Of a stretch of 64,000 bases of DNA, positions 45,803 through 56,222 are shown piece by piece (position 1 is the stretch's first letter; the number at the start of each line of letters is the position of its first letter). Source of the stretch: Melastoma dodecandrum (lineage: Eukaryota > Streptophyta > Magnoliopsida > Myrtales > Melastomataceae); NCBI GenBank assembly GCA_029817715.1, contig JARUPY010000085.1:2604001-2668000 (forward strand), written 5' to 3'. Made by a program: the position numbers and the translations under genes. Under the pieces are notes generated by a model that was not told the DNA's origin, did not search any database, and saw only the letters and a program-made list of their open reading frames with translations.

Positions 45803-48800
45803 ATGGCGGTATGGTTTTTAGGATAATCGATGGTTCGGCTCTATTCGATTGCTTGTGGGTTTTTGGCGGTTGATTCGTCCGTCGGTGGTGGGAGTTTCAG
45901 GTGGATAGGATTTTGAAGGATGATGCCAGCGAGGAGAAAGGGGAGCGCGCCAGAATGGTCACTTTTTCTCCCTGCGTCTTTTTCGTTGATTGATTGATTC
46001 CGTTTTCAAAGGAATGTTGTTTTGAGTTCTGTGCGCTGTTGATTTGTTACCAAGGCGTCCTTCGTCGGTGCCATGGCTATCGCCGACTTGGTGAAGACCA
46101 CTTTGGGTCCTAAGGGAATGGTAACGATGCCTCTCGGTCGCTTGGTTGTTTGGTATTGTGATTTTGGCGTCGTGTTCTGAGTGGGTTGCACTTCTGGATG
46201 CTTTTCTCGGGATGCAATTGAACAGGACAAGATTTTGCAATCGACAGGAAGAGGGCAATCAGTGACCGTGACTAATGACGGTGCTACCATCTTGAAATCT
46301 CTGCACATTGACAACCCTGCAGCTAAAGTTCTTGTTGGTATCCTTGGATAACATTATTTTGGCTTAGTTGTTCTGTTTTTCTTTTTCCATCATGTTGTCT
46401 TTGAGTTTTCTACTACTTTGATACTCTTTATCTTTATTTGAATAGTCAAATAACATATTAAATAATTATCTTAAAATTTTAAATAAATTCCCCCGAAACT
46501 AGTTATCAACTAGCAGACAACTAACGTAAGCCTAATCAACTTTTGTGGTGAATGTGCATTATGGGATAGGACAGGGTGTCAAGATTGGTTTCACTTTCCC
46601 CATTATCATATTGTTTGTCATTCTGTTGTTGGGATTCTCTTACGACGTCCATCAGATATATCAAAAGTACAGGATGATGAAGTTGGCGATGGAACGACTT
46701 CCGTTGTTGTACTGGCTGGGGAACTTCTGAGGGAGGCTGAGAAGCTGGTTAATTCTAAAATCCACCCAATGACTATAATTTCTGGTTTGTGATCCTTGAT
46801 TTATCGTTCTCTCAGGTCTCTGCTGGCTTCATCAGCAAAGATATTGCATGGAAATTATCATTAATGGCTAGCCATGATTCTTGGGCTACTTTCAAATTGA
46901 CATGGCAGGATATAGGATGGCTGCTGATGCTGCCAGAAATGCATTGTTGCAGAAAGTAGTTGACAACAAAGAAGATGCAGGTATAATGGTCTCCTCATGT
47001 TTGAATTTTTTCTCCCAGGTTCGTGCACTTTGATAATGATTTGAAATGAAGATGGCTTCTGTATCTAGATATTGTGGTTGTGTAGTCATATTTCTCGACA
47101 TTGACAGATTCTAATCCAAATCACGTGCTGTTAACTGAAACAGTGAGTCTATAGATTGTAGATTGCTCATTTTGGTGGCTGTTCAAAATGCAGAAAAATT
47201 TCGGTCAGACTTGATGAAAATTGCCATGACTACATTGAGTTCAAAGATATTGTCGCAGGACAAAGAACACTTTGCTAAACTTGCTGTGGACGCTGTCATG
47301 CGGCTTAAGGTGAGTTTCAGTTGATGTCACATCAAGCAATGATATTCTATGAAGGGGCCCAAGTTTGGACAGGAAACATATTTGATACCTTTTTATGGAA
47401 TTATTGCGGATTTCATATGCAATTATTCTCGCAATTGTAACTTCAGAGGATTAACAAAATACTAGTTCTAAATTGACTGAGGAATCGAGCATTTTCTTTG
47501 TGTTCAGTGGCTTCACTAATCAATTTGCCCTCATGGAAGTGTCGTGTTATATGATTCTACCCCCTCTGTCCTCAAATTTTGTCACGATTTTTCAGGGAAG
47601 CACAAATCTTGAAGCCATTCAGATCATTAAGAAGCCAGGTGGCTCATTAAAGGACTCTTTTCTTGATGAAGGGTAAGATATCTGAAATGCGGGCCTCTTT
47701 CCACGTTAAGCTTCATCTCTTAAGGAACACAACTTCTTTACTTAGTTATGCCATCTGTACTATTTGACAGAAGTGTGGTCTTGCAACTCCCCTATCTCTA
47801 TCTTCCTGCATATGTTTCCATGTTAATGGAGATTGGTTTCTTATCTGCTTTAGTAAGTATTTTTCAGGTTTATTTTGGACAAGAAAATTGGCATTGGACA
47901 ACCAAAGCGCATTGAGGATGCAAAGATTTTGGTGGCAAATACGGCAATGGACACTGATAAGGTGAAGATATATGGGGCACGAGTCCGTGTTGATTCCATG
48001 TCAAAGGTTGCCGAGATCGAAGCAGCTGAGAAACAGAAGATGAGGGAAAAGGTGCAAAAGATTATTGGTCACGGGATAAATTGTTTCATCAACAGACAAC
48101 TAATATACAACTTCCCAGAGGAACTATTTGCTGATGCTGGAATACTCGCAATTGAACATGCTGATTTCGATGGAATTGAGCGTCTCGCGTTGGTTACTGG
48201 GGGTGAGATTGCATCAACATTTGATAATCCGGAGTCAGTTAAGCTTGGGCACTGCAAACTGATTGAGGAAATTATGATTGGTGAGGACAAGTTAATTCAC
48301 TTCTCTGGATGTGAAATGGGACAGGCTTGCACTATTGTGTTGAGAGGTGCAAGGTACATGACTTTTTCTGTGAAATTTATAATTTACCCCGGAAATTTTA
48401 TTTATACTTGTTCCTCCGAACCCATGCAATTTTGTCTGCTTTTCACAGTCAACACGTTCTTGATGAGGCGGAAAGATCTTTGCATGATGCACTGTGCGTA
48501 CTCTCCCAGACTGTCAACGACAGCCGAGTGTTGCTTGGAGGTGGATGGCCTGAGATGATAATGGCAAAGGATGTCGATGAGCTTGCTCGTAAGACGCCTG
48601 GCAAAAAGTCCCTTGCAATTGAAGCTTTCTCAAGGGCTCTTTTGGCAATTCCGACTATCATTGCCGATAATGCTGGTCTTGACAGCGCAGAGCTGGTTGC
48701 TCAGCTTCGAGCAGAGCACCACAAGGAAGAATGCAACGCTGGAATCGATGTCATTTCTGGATCGGTAAGTTATTAGTCCCTGTGAATTGATTCTTAATGT

Positions 48801-49036
48801 CCAGCGTATGCTGTGCTTCACCCTTTTTTCCTCTGCGTAAGTTTTTTCGAGGTACTGGGCATAACAATCCATTTATACATGCCCATCAGGTGGGAGACAT
48901 GGCGGCACTAGGGATATCCGAGGCATTCAAGGTGAAGCAAGCCGTATTGCTTTCTGCAACGGAGGCTGCAGAGATGATCCTCAGGGTTGACGAGATTATC
49001 TCTTGCGCACCGAGGAGGAGAGAGGACCGAATGTGA
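45803..49036 (+). CDS. CCT2: Cytosolic chaperonin CCT subunit beta
   Basis: CCT2 is one of eight subunits of the TRiC/CCT ring that folds actin, tubulin and other cytosolic proteins with ATP. A six-base coding exon (ATGGCG, 45803-45808) is followed by [19 protein letters not shown] at 45901. Further exons give [20 protein letters not shown] (46055-46120), [20 protein letters not shown] (from 46226), [20 protein letters not shown] with the GDGTTS ATP motif (from 46656), [40 protein letters not shown] (47871 on), [18 protein letters not shown] and [20 protein letters not shown]. It ends [17 protein letters not shown], the conserved beta-subunit tail, stop at 49034-49036. All introns keep the frame and no lesion is seen. 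The beta assignment rests on the [22 protein letters not shown] region and this tail. Confidence 0.96.
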
Positions 49037-49713
49037 GGAGGGAACAACTTCAGTTGCCAGAACCCATATCGCGGGAGTCTCTTGCTTTTGCCCGCTGTTT
49101 TGATGAACCCTTGAAGCGCCTTACGATTACTATGATAAATGGGACATGCTTGGTGGCTCAGGGTAGTGTGGGAATTAGTAGTTTTAAACAATTGTTTTGG
49201 GAGGTGCTGCAGTTAGGTTATAATAGCCCAATCAGACGGACGACTTGACATTACACTGATCAGGCCGGGCAAGTCTCCGAATGGAGCAGCTTTTGTTACC
49301 GATAACGTCCACCTCGAAATATTATGCGAAATAAATAAATCGGTGAAATAGTGCGACTCTATTGAAGAGTAAACGGATAAAGCTTTACAAAATCCCACGG
49401 CCTTCATCAGCATATTTTAAGCTTCACATTCAATACGTTGTGGAATTTTGTGTTCAAATGTTACGGGAGAGACTGTCACCCCCTCTTCCCATAAGAAACT
49501 AGAAAAGAGAGCAGCAAGCTGAGTCAGGTCAGGTGGGGTTGTAATGTGATCAAATGTAATAATGACTCTCACCTTGAGCTTTCGTTTATTGAATCAGACC
49601 CACATTACTCATTGTTACGTACACATGTTTGGGGATGGATACATGCACTTTCAGTCCAAGGTTTAGTGTCTGAATATGGTTTCCTTAGGACCAAATTTAT
49701 TAGCAAGTTTACT
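49037..49713. other. Convergent 3' region between CCT2 and AMY2
   Basis: It contains the trailers of both genes. The frame at 49546-49776 partly overlaps the AMY2 end and is not a gene. Nothing else is supported. Confidence 0.4.
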
Positions 49714-52016
49714 TCAGGATTTCTGCCACACAGCATATCTGTGGCCACAAGTCGCCAGCGTCCACTCCCTCCCTGATGGGCACCACGACCCTTCTCCTAT
49801 CTTCATGGCAACCCTGTCGCCTATCACGGCTGAGTACAGGTTCGGCTGGGCCTCCAGGATTGACACGGTTGACCTGCTGCTTATGTCTCGGTTCTTCCTG
49901 ATGTCAATCTGCGGACAATACTCGAGGTTGGATTTGAAAATACTCAAGGAGGAGGTCGGGGGAGAAGGAAGGGAAGTTGAGATGGTGTTTTTGAGGATGT
50001 ATACCAGTTTTGCAATTTGGTCGTGTATGGAGTTGCCCCAGTCATAGAAATGGTCGTAGAACACGGAGGGGATACCCGGGTGAGTGAGTATGTATGCGTA
50101 ACCCTGCAAGATTGATGGACTTATGCATATAAAATCACCCGGTTCCGTAGAGTATGTGTTAGTGTTGAGGATTTCGAATTACCTCCATCAGATGGTTTGA
50201 AGGGAAAGGCCAATGAGCCTGCAAGAAGAGCACGGTTACATTAACATCAGTTATGGAGACTTCAACGCGGTCCAGGAGGGGCGAGGCTATACCTGGGTGG
50301 AACCTGTGTCATGGTTATCGAGGAAAGTTACGGCCCTCGAAGGCCACCATCCCATTACGCCGGGCGGCTTCCCTTTCGGATCACGCAGGCGCCAGTACTG
50401 CCCTTTCACAGCTTCCTGCCATTAACATGATTCATGCCTCTAATTCTGGACAGGTTCAGTTTTAACTTCAGAATGTTTCTTCCGATGACAAACCTGCAGA
50501 ATTCCTTTTGTTGTGAAGTCGAAAGCAGCAGAGAGCTGCCCGGTGCCGTCGATCCAGTTGATGATCCGCTGTCTGTGGCTATCTGTAAACCAATCAATTG
50601 TAAACGAGGTCAAATAACTACTCTCCCTTTATATCAAAGAGCTCACGCTTGAAATGACGTCGGATGTTTTGGCACCTTGATTATACTCCAAGAAGTGACC
50701 ATTGTAGTTGCACGAGTCCCAGTATTCTCCGATGGAAAACAACGGCTTTGCACCCTCGATGTATTCTTTGACATACTTTGCGGAGTACCTGTACAGAACG
50801 ACAGCATTGAAGATTGTATGCCTGTTGTGTAAACAAGTCCAGGGGCTATCTTTCACTAAACTGCCACACGGGAAAAAGTGTATTACCCCCTTGCAAAGTC
50901 GAATCGGAAGTCTTGAAACCCAGATCGTAGCAGCCATTGCATCCACTGTATTAGGTCATTACGGACGAATTGCTGACTGTGATCGATATTTGGGACGCCA
51001 TTGAAATTGTCGCCGGTGCTTATATTTCCCTGCATTACGCAAAATGAACATCTGAACAACTCTGACAGGACGAAGTTGCTCGATCATAAGACTTTTAATT
51101 TTCTCCGACTTACCCGTCCACCGGTGCAAGAGGTCACGGCACGTTCATCCCATGCGAGGGGGATTCCATCGTACCGGTTGTACATGCCACCGTGTCCGCG
51201 GGTGGTTCCAATACGATGGTTGATGACTATATCAGCCATTGCCCTGACATTGTATTGCTTCATCGACTTGAGTAACATCTTCAGTTGCTGTTCGGAACCG
51301 TATGCAGAACTGAGGGAATAAAGGTTTTGCGGAAGATAACCTGTTACGGTGGCTCAGAATTAGTAATTTGACAGGATCAGTACTGACAAGGTAACCCGTT
51401 ACTGCAGAGCATACCCTCTGGCGAGAAAGAGTGGGTTGCTGGTGGCAACCACACTGATGTGAACCCGGATTTCGCGATATCAGGGACTTTCCTTTCCAAG
51501 TTCCTCCACCAGTCATGCTTATGTGATTCCCAGTTGAAGGCCTGCGGAGTGGATTGATGTTATATGCAGTCAAAACTCTGTGAAGCAGTCGAAGACAGCC
51601 ACTCAAACCAAAGATTCCTCGTGTCGTTTAACTTGCGACATTGCCACCTTAAAGGAAATACACAAGCAGAGACGCCGGAAATACCTGCAACAGGATCTCT
51701 CGTCCATTTTGAATCACCGCACCTGCAATCCGCTAACAAAAGCTTACAATCCTAGAATGAGATGTGCATCCTACGACCTAGGACGAATAGAGGAATAACA
51801 GACTCGAACATTGTGTTTTGCAATGTTTTACGAATCAGGGACTAGCGACGTGAAGCACAGAAACCTCACCGACGTCGGTCTGCTGAACATTGTCTTCTAA
51901 ACCCTGCAAGAAGCGTACAATCTCGGTCTCTCAGATCGACGAGAAAAAGGTAGAGGGTTCAAGTTTGCTTATAAAAGGGACCCAAAATCAATGCTTACAC
52001 TATTCCAGACTCCCAT
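49714..52016 (-). CDS. AMY2: Alpha-amylase, AMY2 type (GH13, cytosolic form)
   Basis: The protein hydrolyses alpha-1,4-glucans; AMY2-type enzymes lack a signal peptide. The N-terminus assembles from an 18-nt exon (52016-51999, MGVWNS), [12 protein letters not shown] (about 51906-51874), [12 protein letters not shown] and [19 protein letters not shown]. The (beta/alpha)8 motifs are present in order: [36 protein letters not shown] (region I), [12 protein letters not shown] (region II, nucleophile Asp), [13 protein letters not shown] (region III, acid Glu) and [13 protein letters not shown] (region IV, Asp). The C-terminal sheet domain ends [20 protein letters not shown], stop at 49714-49716. 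All three catalytic residues are intact. The intron at 50004-49909 is 96 nt long, a multiple of three without stops, so retention would insert 32 residues. The long frame at 51995-52330 is not the start. Confidence 0.92.
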
Positions 52017-52652
52017 GTTGATTCAAGCAACTGCAACGTGATTATTCTCTTTTCTGCGGGTCCTCCAAGATGGGCACCGAACGGCAAGCAACAAACCAGG
52101 ACCAAATCACGAGCTTGGGTTAAGATCGATGAAGCCGACGACGGCAATATATAGCTGCTAAAAAGGTCGTAAAACAGTGAACTCGGTGTTCGAGCTGTCA
52201 TCCATTCAATGAGATCGGAATCAATGCTGGGGTTGGACCAGACGAGCACCAAACGAAAACCACGAGGGATTCTGAGCCGTGAAGGGAAGAGCAACGCCGA
52301 CCGTCGACCAAAAGGAGGAATCGGAATCAAAACCAGAAACGGAGTAAGCTTTTCAGGAAATGGAGGAGAATATCAAACCCCCAGCCCCCATCTTCAAGGG
52401 CTGGATCGCGACATGGTGTCGACTCAGGCCAGATTTGCCGACTCCACTAATGCAGCTCACACCACCACCATCACTACAGGCGCACGAAAACGATTCCCGC
52501 ACGTTCATGTACTGAACGATTTACTAGTAATCGTGTATGATTGGCGGGTTTGGTTGATTAAATTTAATCCATTGGCGCCCTTGCTAATTATAACTAACTC
52601 CCCATCTTCATTCAATTCCCATTCGCCTTCCGACAACGTCGCGTTGGCGGCG
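52017..52652. other. Divergent promoter region between AMY2 and F-box/DUF295 genes
   Basis: Both genes start outward from this 636-bp spacer. The + strand frame stays open from 52209 into the F-box gene, but the extra residues resemble no family N-terminus. Confidence 0.45.
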
Positions 52653-53834
52653 ATGTCGGTCGATTGGGCCCACCTGCCCGGCGACCTACTCTGCGAGATC
52701 TCCGAACGCCTGCTTCTTTACGCGGACCACGTCCGCTTCCGTGCTGTCTGCCCCGGATGGCGTTTCTCCGTGCCCGCGATCCCTCGTCGCCTCCCGCCGC
52801 AGCCCCCCTGGCTCCTCCTCCCCCTCTACCAACCCTATTACTTCTCCAGCAGCTCCCCTTCCAGCAATTGCTTCTACAACTTCCTCGACAACTCCGTCAA
52901 CAAATTAGGTCATCTGTCGCCGCTGGTACCGGAACTTTCCCCTTATTCGCGCCGGTGTGGCTCATCACACGGATGGCTTGTGGTGCTGGATTATTCTCCC
53001 AGGATCGTTCTGTTCAATCCCTTGATGAATTCCAAGATCAATCTACCGGATTTGACGACTTTCCCTAATGTGGTCAGCGTATGTTTTGCCAACATTGGGA
53101 AGGAGTACATAGTCAGACGTGGCAGAGGGGATCCGACGACGAGCGTCCAGGACATGCGCGACATGTTCGTTAGGAAGGTCGTCCTGTCGAATTCCCCTGG
53201 GATGGGTTCCGAATTCATTGCTTTGGCCATACTGGATACGTCGGGCGATCTCATGTATTGTCGGAGAAGGGATGACTGCTGGAAGGACTTAATAGTTGGT
53301 GATTCCCAGTTCGAGGATGTGATCTTCCATGACGGATCATTCTGTTGCGTGGATAGGTCTGGCGGGGTTGCTATATGTGATTTGAGCGGTGATAGTCCAG
53401 TAGTCTCACGAGTAACGGCAAGAGTGATGCACAGGGGCGACGCGCAGTATTTGGTGACTGTGGGCGGGGACTTATTGCTGGTAGTGAGGTTCTTGGAGTT
53501 TGGCGAGGTGGAGGATCGATCGGGATATAAAACATCATCCTTCGAGTCTTTCAGGCTGGACTGGGGTTCTAATGAGCCGAGGTGGGAGCCAATTGACAGC
53601 TTGGGCGATTATGCTGTGTTCATAGGGACTAACTCTTCGTTCTCCATACGCGCAGCCGATTTCCCAGGATGTGTTGGGGATCGGATATATTTCACCGAAG
53701 ATTACTCAGAAGGGTTGGCTCCAGAGCATATTTCAGGAACATATTCGTTACGTGATAGGAGGGTTGAGTTCTTGTGTTTCCGGGGATACGACTGTGTGCC
53801 GGCTCCAATCTGGCTTTCTCCAAATCCTTGCTAG
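52653..53834 (+). CDS. F-box/DUF295 protein (SKIP23-like)
   Basis: This intronless gene encodes 393 residues. The N-terminal F-box (SVDWAHLPGDLLCEISERLL, then FRAVCPGWRFSV, about residues 2-40) would bind SKP1 in an SCF ubiquitin ligase. The rest is a DUF295 domain: SHGWLVVLDYSPRIVLFNPL, DLMYCRRRDDCWKDLIVGDS, FHDGSFCCVDRSGGVAICDL, GDRIYFTEDYSEGLAPEH. The start is placed at 52653 because F-box/DUF295 proteins begin a few residues before the F-box; the longer in-frame start at 52209 would add 148 low-similarity residues. The substrate cannot be predicted. DUF295 genes expand rapidly in plants, so orthology is uncertain. Confidence 0.88.
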   Translation: MSVDWAHLPGDLLCEISERLLLYADHVRFRAVCPGWRFSVPAIPRRLPPQPPWLLLPLYQPYYFSSSSPSSNCFYNFLDNSVNKLGHLSPLVPELSPYSRRCGSSHGWLVVLDYSPRIVLFNPLMNSKINLPDLTTFPNVVSVCFANIGKEYIVRRGRGDPTTSVQDMRDMFVRKVVLSNSPGMGSEFIALAILDTSGDLMYCRRRDDCWKDLIVGDSQFEDVIFHDGSFCCVDRSGGVAICDLSGDSPVVSRVTARVMHRGDAQYLVTVGGDLLLVVRFLEFGEVEDRSGYKTSSFESFRLDWGSNEPRWEPIDSLGDYAVFIGTNSSFSIRAADFPGCVGDRIYFTEDYSEGLAPEHISGTYSLRDRRVEFLCFRGYDCVPAPIWLSPNPC

Positions 53835-54314
53835 TTCATGGCTGTAAATGTGAGTTCTGCTGGTACATGGTCTGGTCAGAAGGCGACAACAGTTTGTCGA
53901 GTAATGTTATTATCTTGGCTTGTTCTTGTCTTCGTGTTTGTAAATCTTTCATTTTGGTGTACGATCAGACGATGATTCCTGCTCCCTAAGAAGAATTGTC
54001 CAAGGTCTTTGTGGCTGTTTAAGCGAAAAATCGAACTGGGGAAGGATGTGGCCTTATTTTCTGGAGTAAAGAAGGATGCCACTGACAAGCTTCATCTTCA
54101 TAATCTTAGTTCCACTGCAGATCTCCTGGGCATGATACCCCCTCCAGAAAGCTTCCTCTGGTTAATCTTGCTTGTCTCGTTTTATATTTGTAAAACTATG
54201 TAGTAAGTATAGAGACCAGAGGTTACAACACTTGCCTGGAAACAAACACAGATAGTTACATGTACGATTGTGGTAGTGATTAGTTGGGAATTCTGCCCGG
54301 GTGTTTGTAGTTTT
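53835..54314. other. Trailer of the F-box gene and spacer
   Basis: A TGTAA-rich trailer follows the F-box stop. The small frames at 53876-54203 on both strands have no domain I recognise. Confidence 0.35.
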
Positions 54315-54325
54315 GTCCCACATCG
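54315..54325 (+). promoter_or_regulatory. snRNA upstream sequence element (USE), GTCCCACATCG
   Basis: This is an exact copy of the plant spliceosomal RNA promoter element RTCCCACATCG. The TATA-like TATAAAAT at 54359-54366 starts 33 nt after its end. In plants about 33-34 bp between USE and TATA marks RNA polymerase II snRNA genes (U1, U2, U4, U5), and about 10 bp less marks polymerase III genes. Confidence 0.75.
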
Positions 54326-54391
54326 GGAAGCTGGGCCTCATAGATGGGCTCTCTCGGTTATAAAATGGAATCTAGCGGGAATTTGAAAATC

Positions 54392-54465
54392 ATCTTTGCT
54401 CTTGGGGTAATGCCAAGAGTTTCAAGGTTAAAAACACTAGAATCCGTTTCCCAGACAACACGTTT
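54392..54465 (+). ncRNA. U4 snRNA-like gene or truncated derivative
   Basis: About 33 nt after the TATA start comes ATCTTTGCTCTTGGGGTAAT, matching the start of plant U4 snRNA as I remember it at about 19 of 21 positions. Beyond that, similarity is weak (GGTTAAAAACACT recalls U4's GGTTGAAAACTA), and a U4-length body of about 150 nt would run into the ARID-HMG 3' end. The RNA would form a perfect 7-bp hairpin, CTCTTGG/CCAAGAG, around GGTAATG. A 3'-box-like CA(N)nCGTTTAA sits near 54455-54468, one base from the plant consensus. It could be a decayed U4 copy or a short U4-derived RNA; the end coordinate is approximate. Confidence 0.45.
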
Positions 54466-54479
54466 AAAACATGGCGGAA

Positions 54480-56222
54480 TCAAATGATCCCCTCATCGGT
54501 CCTTTTACCGTTCTTCAATCGCTCCTGATACTCCTGTAACTCCCTCTTGTACCTTTCCTTGTCCTTCAGCCCTATCCTTTGGTAAACCTGGGCCAACACC
54601 CACCATTTCATCAGATGCCGCTTCTAACCAAGCATAAATTATCGCTCCATTATTTTTAAACATATACCATTCTCTCGTCTGGCGAGAGCTTTGTCCACGA
54701 CTCCCCGATCATCTTCGTGAACTCCCTCTCCCTGTTCGGGTACAGGGACTTAAGCTTGTAGTGCTTCTCCGCGAAGAAGAAGTTGTAACCGCTCCTGTTG
54801 GGTTTTGGGTAGCTGGGGTCCCCTCTTCTCCTGTTCCTACGGCTACGACTCCGCCTGTTCCGGCATGAGAACGGCACCAGGGCATTCGGTGCAGGGGGAG
54901 TCGGGTTCGGCGGACTGCTGTTGGGGTTCGGGTGGAACAGGACTCCCCTCAGAGTCTCCGAACCCAGCTTCACTGAAACTAGGTAGCCACTGTCGAATTT
55001 CCCGTCGATCGTTCCGACGGTGAGATAACATGAGGATCCTGCGAACAAGAATATTCTTAAAGAATGAGGCTAGATGTTGCGGCATCCTAATGAGGGATCA
55101 ATGCAGAGGATTTCGGCATCAAATCTAATGAAGATGCATGGATTATGGAGTGCTCAGGAAGTTATTTTTGAGCCTAGACCCGACTGAGTTTGATGAGTAG
55201 TAAACAATTTGCCTGCGCATAGCGAGATTAGCATCACAACAACAACAACATTCAGTTCGGGTAGCTGAGTTGGATGTGCGTTCTCCGTTTGACGGGGAAT
55301 GTTTTGAGTAAATGGAGTATAATTGGCAGGCACCTTTGAGAGCAGGATCTGGGCAATCTGATTTGGCTTCGGAGGAAGGTTCATGTATCACAAGTTCACG
55401 ACGCTTGGATGAGGACCCTGCAACTGGAAATCCATCTACAACGAAACACAAGCAAATCATGTGATTATGAATGTGAAAAACAATAAAGCATTATGCATCA
55501 ACAGTTAAAAATCACAAACTCAGGGTGGAGAAAATTTCCGAGCAGTTGACACGATCATTAGACCATACCACATACGCGGCTACTTCATAGCATTTACAAC
55601 AGATTGACTTGGGAACTACCTGAGGGAGTGCAGAGTGGACCCTGCTGCCCGAAGAAGTAAACCTGCTCGTAGTGATAAAGCAGGCTGAGGTAATGTTTCT
55701 TGAGCACAAACGAAGCGCTTGTCGTCGTTGGGGAGAACATGAACACATTACTCACTTCCCTCCATTTCTTCTCTGTGACGACCTGCATTCAACGCAAGTC
55801 CCCATCGGCAGGAGACGGAGACATTGGCTCACACTCGATCAATCAACCCTCAAACACGCTACAAAGTATTTGAGAATATCACACCTTTTCATAACCGCCC
55901 CTCCCGGTGACCTCCGCATACAGAGTGTGCAGATCGAGCTCTTTCCCTCCTATCACCGGAATCCTTCCGACAACATCAAAACCAAACTTTCAGCAAACAA
56001 CGCAGATACAAAACAGCCTACTCCACGAAAAGCCAAAAAAAAAAAAGAAGGGAGTGTCTCTCTTTACATGAACTTGGTGCCGAGCATGAAATGGAACCGC
56101 CGGAGGGTGTCCCAGAAGACAACGTTGTCCTTGACAACATCGTCGTGGGTCGAAAGAGCAGCAGGGTAGTTCTTCCCACCACCACCACCACCACAGCTCT
56201 GGCTCAACTCTTCCGTCGACAT
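54480..56222 (-). CDS. HMGB9: ARID and HMG-box DNA-binding protein (HMGB9-like)
   Basis: This plant-specific architecture joins an AT-rich-interaction domain with one HMG box. Exon 1 (56222 to about 56065) encodes MSTEELSQSCGGGGGGKNYP and the ARID start DNVVFWDTLRRFHFMLGTKF. The ARID continues in VIGGKELDLHTLYAEVTGRG (about 55970-55895) and KKWREVSNVFMFSPTTTSAS, FVLKKHYLSLLYHYEQVYFF (55780-55630). A linker exon carries DSGYLVSVKLGSETLRGVLF. The HMG box follows: PKPNRSGYNFFFAEKHYKLK, REREFTKMIGESWTKLSPDE, RM|VYQRIGLKDKERYKRELQ. It ends NGKRTDEGII at 54480-54482. Introns are GT-AG and the frame is intact. In Arabidopsis the relative At1g76110 lies close to AMY2 and plastocyanin genes, as here. 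Confidence 0.9.

Noticed and set aside
51995..52330. 111-residue frame as the AMY2 N-terminus
   Set aside because: The family-like N-terminus is assembled from small exons starting at 52016 (MGVWNS, then [12 protein letters not shown]).
52209..52652. In-frame 148-residue N-terminal extension of the F-box protein
   Set aside because: Composition is leader-like and the F-box normally lies at the extreme N-terminus; the start at 52653 fits.
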